Shown piece after piece: positions 21,218-30,023 of a stretch of 40,084 nt of DNA. The notes below the pieces were generated by a model. The model was not told the DNA's origin. It saw nothing but the letters and a program-made list of their open reading frames with translations, and searched no databases. This DNA is from a virus: positions 1 through 40,084 of IMG/VR virus record IMGVR_UViG_3300032287_002121; one strand, given 5' to 3'. The translations under genes and the position numbers were made by a program. Each line of letters starts with the position of its first letter. The stretch's first letter is position 1.

Positions 21218-21878
21218 AATTATCAACCGCATTTATAAAATCGTACTTAACTTTTGGTTTTACCTTTTCAAATACCCAAAAGTAACTATGGTATTTTCTG
21301 GCGTGTTCTTGTTTAGTCCACTTAGTACCAAAACTATTGATTCTCACATTGGAAGTGAGTACAAACATATCTCTTGGGTAGAAACCAATCTGTAACGCCA
21401 TATTCATTATTAAACAATGGGTAAAGTGATTCTTACCTCCTGATACTGTATCTTGACACTTCATCACCACATATCCACCCTTATCACAGATTCTATATAG
21501 TTCCTTCAATGTATTGAAGTAATTGACCTTCAAGTCGTTATATGTTGTGTAACCCTCAAATCTTTTAGCGATAATTGAACTACCTTCTTTATTTGATTTG
21601 TAAGAACCTCCCGCAACAACGAAAGGTGGGTCGTACATAATACTCTTCATTGAGTTGTCACCAAACGGTAAGTTCTCAGAGTTAGCCTCCACAACTGACT
21701 CATTTACAGGGAATAAATCACTTTTGTATGTGGGGCCTGGTAAGTCTTTCCAAAAATTACCTTTCGAATAGGTACAATCCAAATCGAATCTTTCGATTTT
21801 ATACAAATCCATTATGTTTCTGATTGCTTCAAAGTTAGATGTGTAAACACTTTTGACTGGTTTAAAGTCTTTTTCCAT
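21177..21878 (-). CDS. DNA methyltransferase, amino (N6-A/N4-C) type
   Basis: A 233-residue protein with DPPF at 83-86 (MYDPPFVVAG), the catalytic motif IV of amino-methyltransferases. It is followed by a KELYRICDKGGYVVMKCQD block typical of the strand and helix after it and a C-terminal KYHSYFWVFEK segment. The AdoMet site is not a canonical FxGxG, although DLDCTYSKGNFW near residues 32-43 lies where it might be. It would methylate an adenine or cytosine amino group in phage or host DNA. The C-terminal 41 bases of the gene overlap the convergent DUF192 gene. No partner endonuclease is near. Confidence 0.75.
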   Translation of the reverse strand: MEKDFKPVKSVYTSNFEAIRNIMDLYKIERFDLDCTYSKGNFWKDLPGPTYKSDLFPVNESVVEANSENLPFGDNSMKSIMYDPPFVVAGGSYKSNKEGSSIIAKRFEGYTTYNDLKVNYFNTLKELYRICDKGGYVVMKCQDTVSGGKNHFTHCLIMNMALQIGFYPRDMFVLTSNVRINSFGTKWTKQEHARKYHSYFWVFEKVKPKVKYDFINAVDNFIEQDSVESQDTF

Positions 21879-21879
21879 T

Positions 21880-22578
21880 TTAAATTAAGTTTTTAAGTTG
21901 TGGGTATATGAAATTATCGAATATTATTTTTTGTGATTCATTCCCAAAATGGGAATCCTTCGGTATTGATGGTACATTGTTCTTTTTTGTAAAGTCATCG
22001 ACCGTACCATAAAGTATACGTATTTTTTTTATCAATTCCAAATAACCTGATTTTTCAGCTAATTGGTGGATATCCTCATACCAACTAAAGAATATGACTT
22101 TTTTACCATACGATTCACAAATCTGATGTACTAACAATATTGTATGTAGAATCTTAATTTCAAGATTATATTTTGAAATTATGGATTGTTGGTAGATAAA
22201 ATCTAAAACTTTATCTGTATCGTACCATTTACTAAATTCAGTTTCAAACGCCTTTTCATTCCTCATTGTGGTGAAGTTAAAATACTTAACACCATTCACG
22301 TTTGATGGTGAATGTAATCCCCTTTCATCGGATTTAATCATCGAAACCCCCATCATAGTTCTAGCAGGGTGGGTTAATTGAAAAACGAATAAATCTAAGT
22401 CAGGATTATTTTCAATAATATATTTTACTTTCTCAATATTAACTTCATTTGACCCTCCTCTCGATGAGGAATCAATAATTTCCGCGTTTAAGGTTTCACC
22501 CATATGATACCACCAAGGCTCTCCTCCGTAATTTCTTGAACTATGTGAACACCCCGTCACACCTATTTTCATATTCAC
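21880..22578 (-). CDS. SGNH hydrolase-like protein 2
   Basis: A 232-residue protein. GVTGCSHSSRNYGGEPW takes the place of the GDS block, with Ser as possible nucleophile. IIDSSSRGGSNEVN resembles block II, FVFQLTHPAR follows the next strand, and PKDSHFGNESQKII gives the C-terminal Asp-x-His pair. This order and spacing match SGNH-fold proteins, though all blocks are degenerate. Start is MNMKIG at 22578, or the second Met 6 bases later. It is 1 base from the methyltransferase gene downstream. The substrate is unknown; glycan deacylation fits the many sugar genes nearby. Confidence 0.6.
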   Translation of the reverse strand: MNMKIGVTGCSHSSRNYGGEPWWYHMGETLNAEIIDSSSRGGSNEVNIEKVKYIIENNPDLDLFVFQLTHPARTMMGVSMIKSDERGLHSPSNVNGVKYFNFTTMRNEKAFETEFSKWYDTDKVLDFIYQQSIISKYNLEIKILHTILLVHQICESYGKKVIFFSWYEDIHQLAEKSGYLELIKKIRILYGTVDDFTKKNNVPSIPKDSHFGNESQKIIFDNFIYPQLKNLI

Positions 22579-22668
22579 TTGATTTTTAAATTAATCTTTG
22601 TTAGATTTTAATAAAATATACTAAATAAAAACAATAAACCAAAATACTTATTATAAAAAGAAAACAAT

Positions 22669-22860
22669 ATGGGATGCGGATGTAAAAAAAATAGAAACGT
22701 TCAACCACAAAACACACCTCTACCGGTTGAAGTACAAATAAATTTTTCGGAAGAAACTACATCTACCGAATTAGGTCCTGTTACTGAAGAACAAAGTACT
22801 CTTATCAATGAGATTGCTAACAAGTTAAGAGAGATTAATTCATCAGAGGAACCTCAATAA
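22669..22860 (+). CDS. Small protein with MGCGC N-terminus
   Basis: A 63-residue protein starting MGCGCKKNRNVQPQ. The two Cys and basic cluster at the N-terminus could bind a metal or a partner, and the rest is acidic and predicted helical at the end (TLINEIANKLREINSSEE). Phage proteins with an MGCGCxKK start are familiar but uncharacterised. It heads the plus-strand block and has its own terminator, so it is expressed separately from the glycosyltransferases. The 90-base gap upstream must hold divergent promoters but shows no consensus pair. Confidence 0.65.
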   Translation: MGCGCKKNRNVQPQNTPLPVEVQINFSEETTSTELGPVTEEQSTLINEIANKLREINSSEEPQ

Positions 22861-22867
22861 AGTTAAC

Positions 22868-22895
22868 AATATCGGACAAAAGTCCGATATTTTTT
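22868..22895 (+). terminator. Rho-independent terminator
   Basis: A perfect 10-bp stem (arms 22868-22877 and 22882-22891) with an AAAA loop and a run of six T after it on the plus strand. It lies 8 bases past the stop of the MGCGC gene and should isolate it from the cassette downstream. Confidence 0.92.
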
Positions 22896-22928
22896 ATCTA
22901 TATAATATATAAAAATTTATATACAAAT

Positions 22929-23126
22929 ATGAAAGCTGAAGTTAAATTAACCAGTGTGAACATTTTAGATGATGTTTATAAAAAATTCAAAATTAAATCA
23001 ATTGACGGCTCAATTAACCTACAAAAACTCGTGAATAGGTCTTTAGATTTATATACTAAAAGTGAAGATTTCAAAGACAAGATTGACAATCATAACGGAT
23101 TAGCATCTAGTGGTTCAAAGTTTTAA
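22929..23126 (+). CDS. Small putative ribbon-helix-helix protein
   Basis: A 65-residue protein whose N-terminal half reads as a short beta strand (EVKLTSVNI) followed by two helices (DDVYKKFKIKS and NLQKLVNRSLDLYTKSE), the arrangement of ribbon-helix-helix DNA-binding proteins. The C-terminal tail is flexible (GLASSGSKF). If so it may repress or set the expression of the glycosyltransferase run that starts 3 bases after its stop. Fold assignment is by pattern only, and a structural chaperone would also fit. Confidence 0.5.
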   Translation: MKAEVKLTSVNILDDVYKKFKIKSIDGSINLQKLVNRSLDLYTKSEDFKDKIDNHNGLASSGSKF

Positions 23127-23129
23127 TTA

Positions 23130-24485
23130 ATGAAGAAAAAGATATTATTATTATCTGATGACTTGAGAATGACATCGGGTATATCTACTATGTCGAGAGA
23201 ACTTGTGTTAGGAACAATTCACAAGTACGATTGGGTACAATTAGGTGCCGCTATTCAACATCCTGAGTTTGGTAAAGTGGTGGATGTGAATCAAGATGTG
23301 AGAGAAAGAACAGGTATCGAAGATGCGAATCTTAAAATATATCCTAACCACGGTTATGGTGATATTAATATTTTAAGAACATTATTGGCAATTGAAAAAC
23401 CAGACGCTATCTTACACTTCACTGACCCACATTATTGGCAGTGGTTATATGATAATGAACACGAGATAAGACAACAAGTTCCAATATTATATTATCACAT
23501 TTGGGATGATTTACCTGACCCAAAATATAATAGAGATTATTACGAGAGTTGTGATTGGATTGGTTGTATATCTAAACAAACATATGGTATTGTTCATCGA
23601 GTTGGTAAAATGATTGATGAGGTTACATATAAACCATTGGAGGATTGGCAAATTAGTTATGTTCCTCACGGAATCAATCCGAAGGTATTCAAACCTTTAG
23701 ATGAGGTTAGTGATGACATTAAAAAACTAATGTTCGGTGATAAAGAATATGATTTCGTATTGTTTTATAACAACAGAAACATAAGAAGAAAGCAACCATC
23801 GGATGTCATCTACTCATATAAATTATTCTGTGATAAATTACCAAAAGAACAGGCAGACAAATGTTTATTATTAATGCACACTGCCGCTGTTGATGAGAAC
23901 GGAACTGATTTACCTGCGGTGATTAAAGCATTGTGTCCTTATGATGTTAAGTTTACAGGATTAAAATTAGAACAAGATAAGTTAAATGAAATTTACAATC
24001 TTGTTGATTGTACCATTAACATTGCAAACAATGAAGGGTTTGGTTTAACAACTGCAGAATCATTAATGGCGGGTACACCAATCATTGTAAATGTAACTGG
24101 TGGTTTACAAGACCAATGTGGATTTAATTATAGTGCCGATGACTACATAACATTTGGTACTCTACACGATAAGAAAACACACGGTTCAACATTACACGGT
24201 GAATGGGTTCTTCCTATTTGGCCAGCCGCAATTAACTTAAATGGTTCAGTACCTACACCTTACATCTTTGACGATAGAGTTAATGATGATGAGGTTGCAA
24301 ATAAAATCGCCACTGTTTACTCTTGGAATAAGGAGGAAAGAAAGAGAAGAGGTTTGTTAGGTAGAGAATTTATGATTGAGAATTTATCTTCAGACATTAT
24401 GAATAACTCATTGATTGAAGGTATTGAAAGAGTTTTTGAAAACTATAAACCAAGAGAAAGATTTGAATTATATAAGATAGTATAA
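23130..24485 (+). CDS. Glycosyltransferase, GT4-like (GT-B fold)
   Basis: A 451-residue protein. Its N-terminus starts with the strand KKILLLSDDLRMTSGIS, common in GT-B enzymes. The C-terminal domain contains NEGFGLTTAESLMAGTPIIV, the E-x(7)-E type nucleotide-sugar motif of GT4. The middle includes HIWDDLPDP and VPHGINPKVF, also usual for the family. It would transfer a sugar from an NDP-sugar donor with retention of configuration. First gene of a run of five sugar-transfer genes. Donor and acceptor are unknown; likely acceptors are virion proteins, DNA or cell-surface glycans. Confidence 0.85.
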   Translation: MKKKILLLSDDLRMTSGISTMSRELVLGTIHKYDWVQLGAAIQHPEFGKVVDVNQDVRERTGIEDANLKIYPNHGYGDINILRTLLAIEKPDAILHFTDPHYWQWLYDNEHEIRQQVPILYYHIWDDLPDPKYNRDYYESCDWIGCISKQTYGIVHRVGKMIDEVTYKPLEDWQISYVPHGINPKVFKPLDEVSDDIKKLMFGDKEYDFVLFYNNRNIRRKQPSDVIYSYKLFCDKLPKEQADKCLLLMHTAAVDENGTDLPAVIKALCPYDVKFTGLKLEQDKLNEIYNLVDCTINIANNEGFGLTTAESLMAGTPIIVNVTGGLQDQCGFNYSADDYITFGTLHDKKTHGSTLHGEWVLPIWPAAINLNGSVPTPYIFDDRVNDDEVANKIATVYSWNKEERKRRGLLGREFMIENLSSDIMNNSLIEGIERVFENYKPRERFELYKIV

Positions 24486-24486
24486 T

Positions 24487-25734
24487 ATGAAACCATTTTT
24501 ATTATTTAGAGGACCGGTAAAAACAAGAAGTGGATATGGAGCACATTCAAGAGATTTGTTACAAGCACTATACGAAATGGATTTGTTTGAGATAAAGATA
24601 GATAGTTGTATGTGGGGGTCAACACCAATGACTGCGTTGGAGAAGGATAATCAATTTCACAAATGGATTGAGTCAAATATAATTAACCCTGCCGGTGTTA
24701 CTTCTGATTTCTATGTCCAAGTAACTGTACCTAATGAATTTGAAAGGAGAGGTAAGTTTAACGTAGGTATAACTGCAGGAATCGAAACTACAGTTGCACC
24801 TAAAGAATGGATTGATGGTTGTAATAGAATGGATTTAGTTATAACAACATCAAAGTTTTCAAAAGAAGTATTGTTATCAACAGTATACAATGAGAACGAA
24901 AACAACACAGGGAAATTAATTAAACAACACAAGATACAAAAACCGGTTGAGGTTCTATTTGAAGGTGTCGATGTTACTACATTCAACAATGAATATAATG
25001 GTATTGATTTGGATATCAAAGAAGATTTCGCATACTTGTTTGTTGGTCATTGGTTGAAGGGTTCACTCGGACAGGATAGAAAGGATGTGGGAATGATGAT
25101 TAAATGTTTTATGGAATCATTCAAAGACGTTGAGGATAAACCCGCACTTGTACTTAAGACTTCTTCAGCAACATTCTCAATTAAAGAACGTGAGAATATG
25201 AGAAGAAAGATTGAAGAGTTGACAAACGGATATGATAATCCTCCATCTGTTTATCTATTGTTTGGTGAATTGACCAATCAAGAAATGAACGAATTGTACA
25301 ATCATCCAAAAATTAAGTCAATGGTATCAATTACCAAGGGTGAAGGTTTTGGTAGACCTCTATTAGAATTTTCAATGACAGGAAAACCAATCATTGCATC
25401 TAACTGGTCAGGTCATAAAGATTTCTTACCAATGGATAAGGCAATTATGGTTGGGGGTTCGTTGACCGATGTACACGAAAGTGCTGCCGATAGTTTCATA
25501 TTAAAGGGTTCTAAATGGTTTACCGCAAACTATAATGAGTTCGCAGAAGTGTTAAGATTGGTTAAGAATGATTATGACAAATTCAAAGAAAAATCAGAAA
25601 CACTAAGAGAAGAAAATAAAGAAAAGTTCTCAATGGAAAAAATGAAAGATGTGTTTATGAATTTGATTAAACCATATACCGTTCAACCGAAAGAACATAA
25701 TTTGGTTTTACCAAAGCTTACAAAAATTAAGTAA
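24487..25734 (+). CDS. Glycosyltransferase, GT4-like, second
   Basis: A 415-residue protein. FLLFRGPVKTRSGYGAHSRD at the N-terminus is an open donor-loop start with a Gly-rich turn, and KGEGFGRPLLEFSMTGKPII is the C-terminal E-x(7)-E signature. VEVLFEGVDVTTF before it is the usual linker into the second Rossmann domain. It follows the first glycosyltransferase by 1 base. Its stop shares bases with the next start (TAATG). It likely adds the next sugar onto the same acceptor. Confidence 0.82.
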   Translation: MKPFLLFRGPVKTRSGYGAHSRDLLQALYEMDLFEIKIDSCMWGSTPMTALEKDNQFHKWIESNIINPAGVTSDFYVQVTVPNEFERRGKFNVGITAGIETTVAPKEWIDGCNRMDLVITTSKFSKEVLLSTVYNENENNTGKLIKQHKIQKPVEVLFEGVDVTTFNNEYNGIDLDIKEDFAYLFVGHWLKGSLGQDRKDVGMMIKCFMESFKDVEDKPALVLKTSSATFSIKERENMRRKIEELTNGYDNPPSVYLLFGELTNQEMNELYNHPKIKSMVSITKGEGFGRPLLEFSMTGKPIIASNWSGHKDFLPMDKAIMVGGSLTDVHESAADSFILKGSKWFTANYNEFAEVLRLVKNDYDKFKEKSETLREENKEKFSMEKMKDVFMNLIKPYTVQPKEHNLVLPKLTKIK

Positions 25735-25991
25735 TGTCATTTAAATTTTTTAAGGGAAAAACAGATTCATATTTACAATTGGAACCAATGCAAATGTTAA
25801 CACTTTACCGACCAACATTTCAAAATGTAGAGTTTTGTTTTCAGTTCGGGAACAACGAACCTACGGTATTTGCGACAGGTTCTAATGAATGTACTATTCG
25901 TTTGTCTCCAACTCCCGATGGTATTGTGACATTCACAAGTAATGAAGGTTCAACATTTAAATTATTTGCAAGGGAGGTTATAAATGGTTAG
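25734..25991 (+). CDS. Small beta-rich unknown protein
   Basis: An 85-residue protein, MSFKFFKGKTDSYLQLEPMQ, with many Phe, Thr and alternating hydrophobic residues (for example CTIRLSPTPDGIVTFTSNEG), suggesting an all-beta fold. There is no family match that I recognise. Set between two glycosyltransferase genes and overlapping the next small gene by 8 bases, it might be a structural acceptor for glycosylation or an accessory subunit; that is conjecture. Confidence 0.6.
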   Translation: MSFKFFKGKTDSYLQLEPMQMLTLYRPTFQNVEFCFQFGNNEPTVFATGSNECTIRLSPTPDGIVTFTSNEGSTFKLFAREVING

Positions 25992-26202
25992 TGAATTTAA
26001 ATTTTTCTGGGGTATACCTAAAAAAGGAAGAGTGTTACGTGTGGATTGGAGACCGGAATTAATAGATGATGGTGTCAATTATACTGATGTTGTATCAGAA
26101 TTATCAAGAGCACTTTCTGAACAGATTTCTCGTGAAATTGATAACGACATTGTGAATCAACTAACAAGAAGAATAAACGGAGGATATAATCAAAGAGCAT
26201 AA
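25984..26202 (+). CDS. Small unknown protein
   Basis: A 72-residue protein (MVSEFKFFWGIPKKGRVLRV, ending NGGYNQRA). It starts with a hydrophobic-aromatic strand and then a Glu/Asp-rich helix. The start is preceded by GGGAGG 8 bases upstream, the only strong Shine-Dalgarno-like sequence noticed in the window, and it overlaps the gene before it. Glycosyltransferases lie on both sides. Function unknown. Confidence 0.6.
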   Translation: MVSEFKFFWGIPKKGRVLRVDWRPELIDDGVNYTDVVSELSRALSEQISREIDNDIVNQLTRRINGGYNQRA

Positions 26203-26205
26203 AAT

Positions 26206-26826
26206 ATGATATTAAGTTACGCAATTACAGTTTGTAATGAATTAGATGAAATCAAAAGATTGTTACCTTTCTTAATTGAGAAAAAAGGAATCAATGATGA
26301 GGTGGTGATTCTTTTTGATGAGACCAATGGTTCTCCTGAAGTACTTGAGTATTTGTTAGAGTTTAATAAATTACCAAATGTACAAACTTGGAGAGGATTA
26401 GATTTTAAAAATAATTTTGCGGATTGGAAGAACAAATTATCTGACTATTGTAAAGGAGATTATATATTCCAATTGGATGCTGATGAGTTGGTTGGTGAAA
26501 TGTTTATGTTAAACATTAAACCGATTCTCGAAACTAATCCTGAAGTTGATTTATATTATCTATCAAGAATAAACATTGTTGATGGTATAACTGATGAACA
26601 CATAAGGAAGTGGGGTTGGAGTGTAAATCAAAAAGGTTGGATTAACTTTCCTGATAAACAGGGTAGAATATTCAGAAAGAATTTAAAGTGGTTCGGTAAT
26701 GTTCACGAAAGAATAATGGGGGCTGAAACAGTTACCTCGTTACCTGATAGTGAAGATTTTTGTATAATCCATCATAAAAAAATTGAAAGACAAGAAAAAC
26801 AAAATAACTTTTACTTAACATTATAA
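26206..26826 (+). CDS. Glycosyltransferase, GT2-like (GT-A fold)
   Basis: A 206-residue protein. SYAITVCNELDEIKRLLPFL is the start of a GT-A nucleotide-binding strand and helix. FQLDADELVGEMF carries the DxD metal-binding motif, and a long C-terminal loop contains DEHIRKWGWSVNQKGW and IFRKNLKWFGNVHERI, as in GT2 family members acting on sugar acceptors. It is shorter than typical (about 240-280), so it may use a small acceptor. It is 1 base from the epimerase gene. Confidence 0.8.
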   Translation: MILSYAITVCNELDEIKRLLPFLIEKKGINDEVVILFDETNGSPEVLEYLLEFNKLPNVQTWRGLDFKNNFADWKNKLSDYCKGDYIFQLDADELVGEMFMLNIKPILETNPEVDLYYLSRINIVDGITDEHIRKWGWSVNQKGWINFPDKQGRIFRKNLKWFGNVHERIMGAETVTSLPDSEDFCIIHHKKIERQEKQNNFYLTL

Positions 26827-26827
26827 A

Positions 26828-27826
26828 ATGAAAATATTAATTACAGGAGTAGCAGGATTATTAGGGTCAAGATTAGCAGACTATATCGCTGAAAATCATC
26901 CAGATGTACATATAGTTGGTATGGATGACTTGAGTGGTGGTTACAAAGAAAATGTAAACCCAAAGGTTGAGTTTTGGCAAATGAATTTGGTTGAACATCC
27001 AATTGAAAATTGTTTTGAGGTTCATAAGTTTGATTACGTCTATCACTTTGCAGCATACGCGGCAGAAGGGTTATCACCATTCATTAGAACTTACAACTAT
27101 CAGAACAATTTAGTTGCAACATCGAGAATCATAACACAATGTATCAAACACGATGTTAAACGTTTAGTGTTTACATCAACATTAGCGGTGTATGGTCACC
27201 AAGACGGTAATATGTTTGATGAGGTTCAAGTACCTAAACCTATTGACCCATATGGTGTTGCTAAGTATGGTTGTGAAATGGATATTCAAATTGCCGGTGA
27301 ACAACACGGATTAGATTGGTGTATCATTCGTCCTCACAATGTATTTGGAGTTAAACAAAACATATGGGACAAGTATAGAAACGTATTGGGTATTTGGATG
27401 TATCAACATATGATTGGTGAACCGATGACAATCTTTGGTGATGGTACACAAACAAGAGCATTTAGTTATATTGATGATAGTCTTGAACCATTATGGAAAG
27501 CTTCTCAAGATATTAGAGCAAGTAAACAAATTATTAATCTTGGTGGTATCAAGGAATATTCAATCAATGAAGCTAATGAAATATTAAGAGAAGTTGTTGG
27601 TGGTGGTTCTGTTCAATATTATGAACAAAGACACGAAGTTAAACATTCAATACCTACTTGGCAAAAATCGATAGACCTATTAGATTTTGAGTTTAAGACG
27701 GATTTGAAGGAAGGACTAACGAAGATGTGGGATTGGGCAAAACAACAACCTGTAAGGGAAAGATTTGTTTGGCCGTTCTATGAGTTAGATAAAGGAATTT
27801 ATTCATTTTGGAAAAATAAAAAATAA
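26828..27826 (+). CDS. NAD-dependent nucleotide-sugar epimerase (extended SDR)
   Basis: A 332-residue protein with the NAD-binding TGVAGLLGSRLA loop at 6-17 (GxxGxxG), the FTSTLAVYG strand with the catalytic Thr/Ser, YGVAKYG providing the YxxxK pair, and the substrate loop VRERF near the C-terminus. It resembles UDP-glucose or UDP-GlcNAc 4-epimerases and related dehydratases. It would supply an NDP-sugar for the transferases flanking it. The exact substrate cannot be told, but the full-length fold and intact catalytic motifs argue that it is active. Confidence 0.88.
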   Translation: MKILITGVAGLLGSRLADYIAENHPDVHIVGMDDLSGGYKENVNPKVEFWQMNLVEHPIENCFEVHKFDYVYHFAAYAAEGLSPFIRTYNYQNNLVATSRIITQCIKHDVKRLVFTSTLAVYGHQDGNMFDEVQVPKPIDPYGVAKYGCEMDIQIAGEQHGLDWCIIRPHNVFGVKQNIWDKYRNVLGIWMYQHMIGEPMTIFGDGTQTRAFSYIDDSLEPLWKASQDIRASKQIINLGGIKEYSINEANEILREVVGGGSVQYYEQRHEVKHSIPTWQKSIDLLDFEFKTDLKEGLTKMWDWAKQQPVRERFVWPFYELDKGIYSFWKNKK

Positions 27827-27829
27827 TAT

Positions 27830-28453
27830 ATGATAAGTGTAATAATGCCAACGATGTTCGTGCCGGATGGTGTTGTCGAATTAATTAAAGAAGTTACTTC
27901 ACATCCTTTAGTTAGTGAATTGATTTTGATTGATAACACAAATGATGATGAGATTCATATAAAAGAAGAAATACCAAAATTAGTTTATGTTAAAGAAGGT
28001 AAGAACACATACGTAAACCCTGCTTGGAATAAAGGTTATTCAATGGCAAAGGAAGATAAGTTAATGTTTCTTAATGATGACATAACAACTGACTGGTCTT
28101 TGCTTGATAAAATCCACGATAGCATCACAGAAGAAAAAGGTATTATTGGATTGGGTGATGGTTGTTGGACGGAACCTAAAGGAAGGTTTTTGTTAACACC
28201 GATTTATCAATTAATTGGTGGATTTGCTTGTTTGTTTTTTATACATAAAAATTCTTACAGACCCATACCTCCTGAAATAAAGGTATGGTATGGTGATAAT
28301 TTTTTAATTCACAAAGGACCTAAACAAGCATTTCAAATGTTAAACTGGAAAATGGGTGGACATATATCAAAAACGGTATTAAAAGCTGAGTTCAGTCCTG
28401 TTATTAGAGAAGACGGAATTGCTTGGGCGAACGTAATAAGTAGAATGAAATGA
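27830..28453 (+). CDS. GT2-like glycosyltransferase, short
   Basis: A 207-residue protein. The N-terminal VIMPTMFVPDGVVELI strand and helix, ILIDNTNDDEIHI, and FLNDDITTDWSLLDKI with NDD are typical of the GT-A metal-binding region. It lacks the long C-terminal domain of standard GT2 proteins and ends WANVISRMK. Its stop overlaps the next GT2 gene (ATGA-like, 4 bases), suggesting a paired unit. Activity could require the partner. Confidence 0.65.
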   Translation: MISVIMPTMFVPDGVVELIKEVTSHPLVSELILIDNTNDDEIHIKEEIPKLVYVKEGKNTYVNPAWNKGYSMAKEDKLMFLNDDITTDWSLLDKIHDSITEEKGIIGLGDGCWTEPKGRFLLTPIYQLIGGFACLFFIHKNSYRPIPPEIKVWYGDNFLIHKGPKQAFQMLNWKMGGHISKTVLKAEFSPVIREDGIAWANVISRMK

Positions 28454-29562
28454 GTATATCTTTAGTAATGGCGGTCTACAACAAATTAGACCTAACAAAA
28501 AAATGTTATGAGAGGGTTCGTCTGTTATATCCTGAAGCACCATTTGTAATTAGTAGTGGCGGTTCAAGTGATGGAACAAAGGAGTGGTTGGAGTCATTAA
28601 ATGATGATAACTTATCATTCATACACGATGATGATAGAATAACATTCTCAGACACATATAACGCAGGAATCAAGTTAGTTGATACCGATAAATTAGTATT
28701 AATTCATAACGATATGATTTTAGGTGAACACTTTCTTGAGAACTTAGAAACCTTGTTGGATGAGAATCCAAATACTATTATCTCTTACACCACGGTAGAG
28801 CCCCCAATATTTAAAGGTCACTTAAGACCAGGTAAAGTATTATTGAATTTAGGTTCTAGTTTTGATGACTTTGATTATTTCCATTTTAACAATTACGTTA
28901 ATCAATGGAAGGATAGTAAGAATCTATACGATGGTGCAGTATTCTTTATGAGTGGAACTAAAAAAATGTTCGATGATGTGGGTGGCTTCGATGGGTTTAG
29001 TTTTGTTCCGTGTTTCTGTGAAGATGACGATTTCTTGGTTCGTGCGAAACTAAAAGGTTATGAACTAAAGACTTGTGACTCTGCAATTGTTTATCATTTT
29101 GTTTCGCAGACTTCAAGATTCAGTGATGATATGAGAGTTGACAGAAGAATCATCGAAGTATCATCCAATAGAAACTTTGTTAGGAAGTGGGGAATACCAT
29201 TCTCAGCATTCAATGAACTAAGATATTGGGAAGAGAAGAACTTTAAGTATAAAACCTTTACAATGGGTTTAACCACCAACAATAGAAATCGTTTTATGGA
29301 GATTGAACCATTCTTCGATAAAATCGAAATAGGGACGATTCCTGAGGACTATATTGAAAATGAACAGAAGAATACCCGTTATGATTTAAGGTCGAAATTT
29401 ACGTTCACAGATAACGTAGATGTGATGATTTATGAAACATCACCATTTGATGATATGGATATTAGAACCTTACATAAATTAAGGTTATCAATACCCTATT
29501 ATGAGGTAGGGGAATATCAAATTGGTAATATGATGATAGAAATAAGAAAGGAGGTTATTTAA
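28450..29562 (+). CDS. Glycosyltransferase, GT2-like
   Basis: A 370-residue protein with SLVMAVYNKLDLTKKC at the N-terminus, VISSGGSSDGTKEWLE in the donor site, LIHNDMILGEHFL for the DxD-like segment, and GGFDGFSFVPCFCEDDDFL as the acceptor/base motif (ED). This set is usual for GT2 enzymes such as rhamnosyl- or galactosyl-transferases. It closes the plus-strand sugar cassette, and its stop codon lies inside a strong terminator hairpin. Donor identity is unknown. Confidence 0.83.
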   Translation: MSISLVMAVYNKLDLTKKCYERVRLLYPEAPFVISSGGSSDGTKEWLESLNDDNLSFIHDDDRITFSDTYNAGIKLVDTDKLVLIHNDMILGEHFLENLETLLDENPNTIISYTTVEPPIFKGHLRPGKVLLNLGSSFDDFDYFHFNNYVNQWKDSKNLYDGAVFFMSGTKKMFDDVGGFDGFSFVPCFCEDDDFLVRAKLKGYELKTCDSAIVYHFVSQTSRFSDDMRVDRRIIEVSSNRNFVRKWGIPFSAFNELRYWEEKNFKYKTFTMGLTTNNRNRFMEIEPFFDKIEIGTIPEDYIENEQKNTRYDLRSKFTFTDNVDVMIYETSPFDDMDIRTLHKLRLSIPYYEVGEYQIGNMMIEIRKEVI

Positions 29563-29576
29563 CCTCCTTATTTTTT
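29548..29576 (+). terminator. Terminator at end of sugar cassette
   Basis: A 9-bp stem (arms 29548-29556 and 29561-29569) with a 4-base loop and a run of six T after it on the plus strand. It overlaps the last codons of the glycosyltransferase and its stop, and also the stop codon of the convergent gene. The minus-strand side lacks a good T-run, so it mainly acts on the plus strand. Confidence 0.85.
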
Positions 29577-30023
29577 AATTAGTCTAAATAAAACTATATA
29601 ATTGTCTTTTGTTTTTCCTGCGTTTATCAAATCTTCTTTAGTGATTTCAGGATATTCAACCTCAATTTCTTTATCTAATAATTGAGCATACTCTTTATCA
29701 AATTCAAGGTAATCAGGATTCAATTTTTTTGAGATGATGACACCATTTTCATCTTTTTCGAAAATATGCATATTAACAACAATTCTACCATTATTGTCCA
29801 TCTTACCATATTTGGTTACTAATTCATCTCTTAAGTTATCTACTTTTTTTCTTTCAGTTTCTAAAAATTTTGTAGTTTCGGTCAAATCATATTTTAAGAT
29901 GATTGGTAATTTTTGATTTATAAATCCTTCATAATATTTTTCACCGGTCTCAGGATTGGTAAATCCGTTAATTTCACTTTCTAATTGAAGTACGTCTTTT
30001 AATTTTAATGATATCTTTTCCAT
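29568..30023 (-). CDS. Unknown protein, possibly conserved in tailed phages
   Basis: A 151-residue soluble, acidic protein. It begins MEKISLKLKDVLQLESEING and includes YYEGFINQKLPIILKYDLT; similar sequences are familiar from phages infecting Bacteroidota but with no function assigned. It is predicted helical in the middle (ERKKVDNLRDELVTKYG) and beta-strand at the end (YIVLFRLIKK). The last gene of the fibre block, it converges on the glycosyltransferase terminator. A tail or tail-assembly role is inferred only from location. Confidence 0.65.
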   Translation of the reverse strand: MEKISLKLKDVLQLESEINGFTNPETGEKYYEGFINQKLPIILKYDLTETTKFLETERKKVDNLRDELVTKYGKMDNNGRIVVNMHIFEKDENGVIISKKLNPDYLEFDKEYAQLLDKEIEVEYPEITKEDLINAGKTKDNYIVLFRLIKK

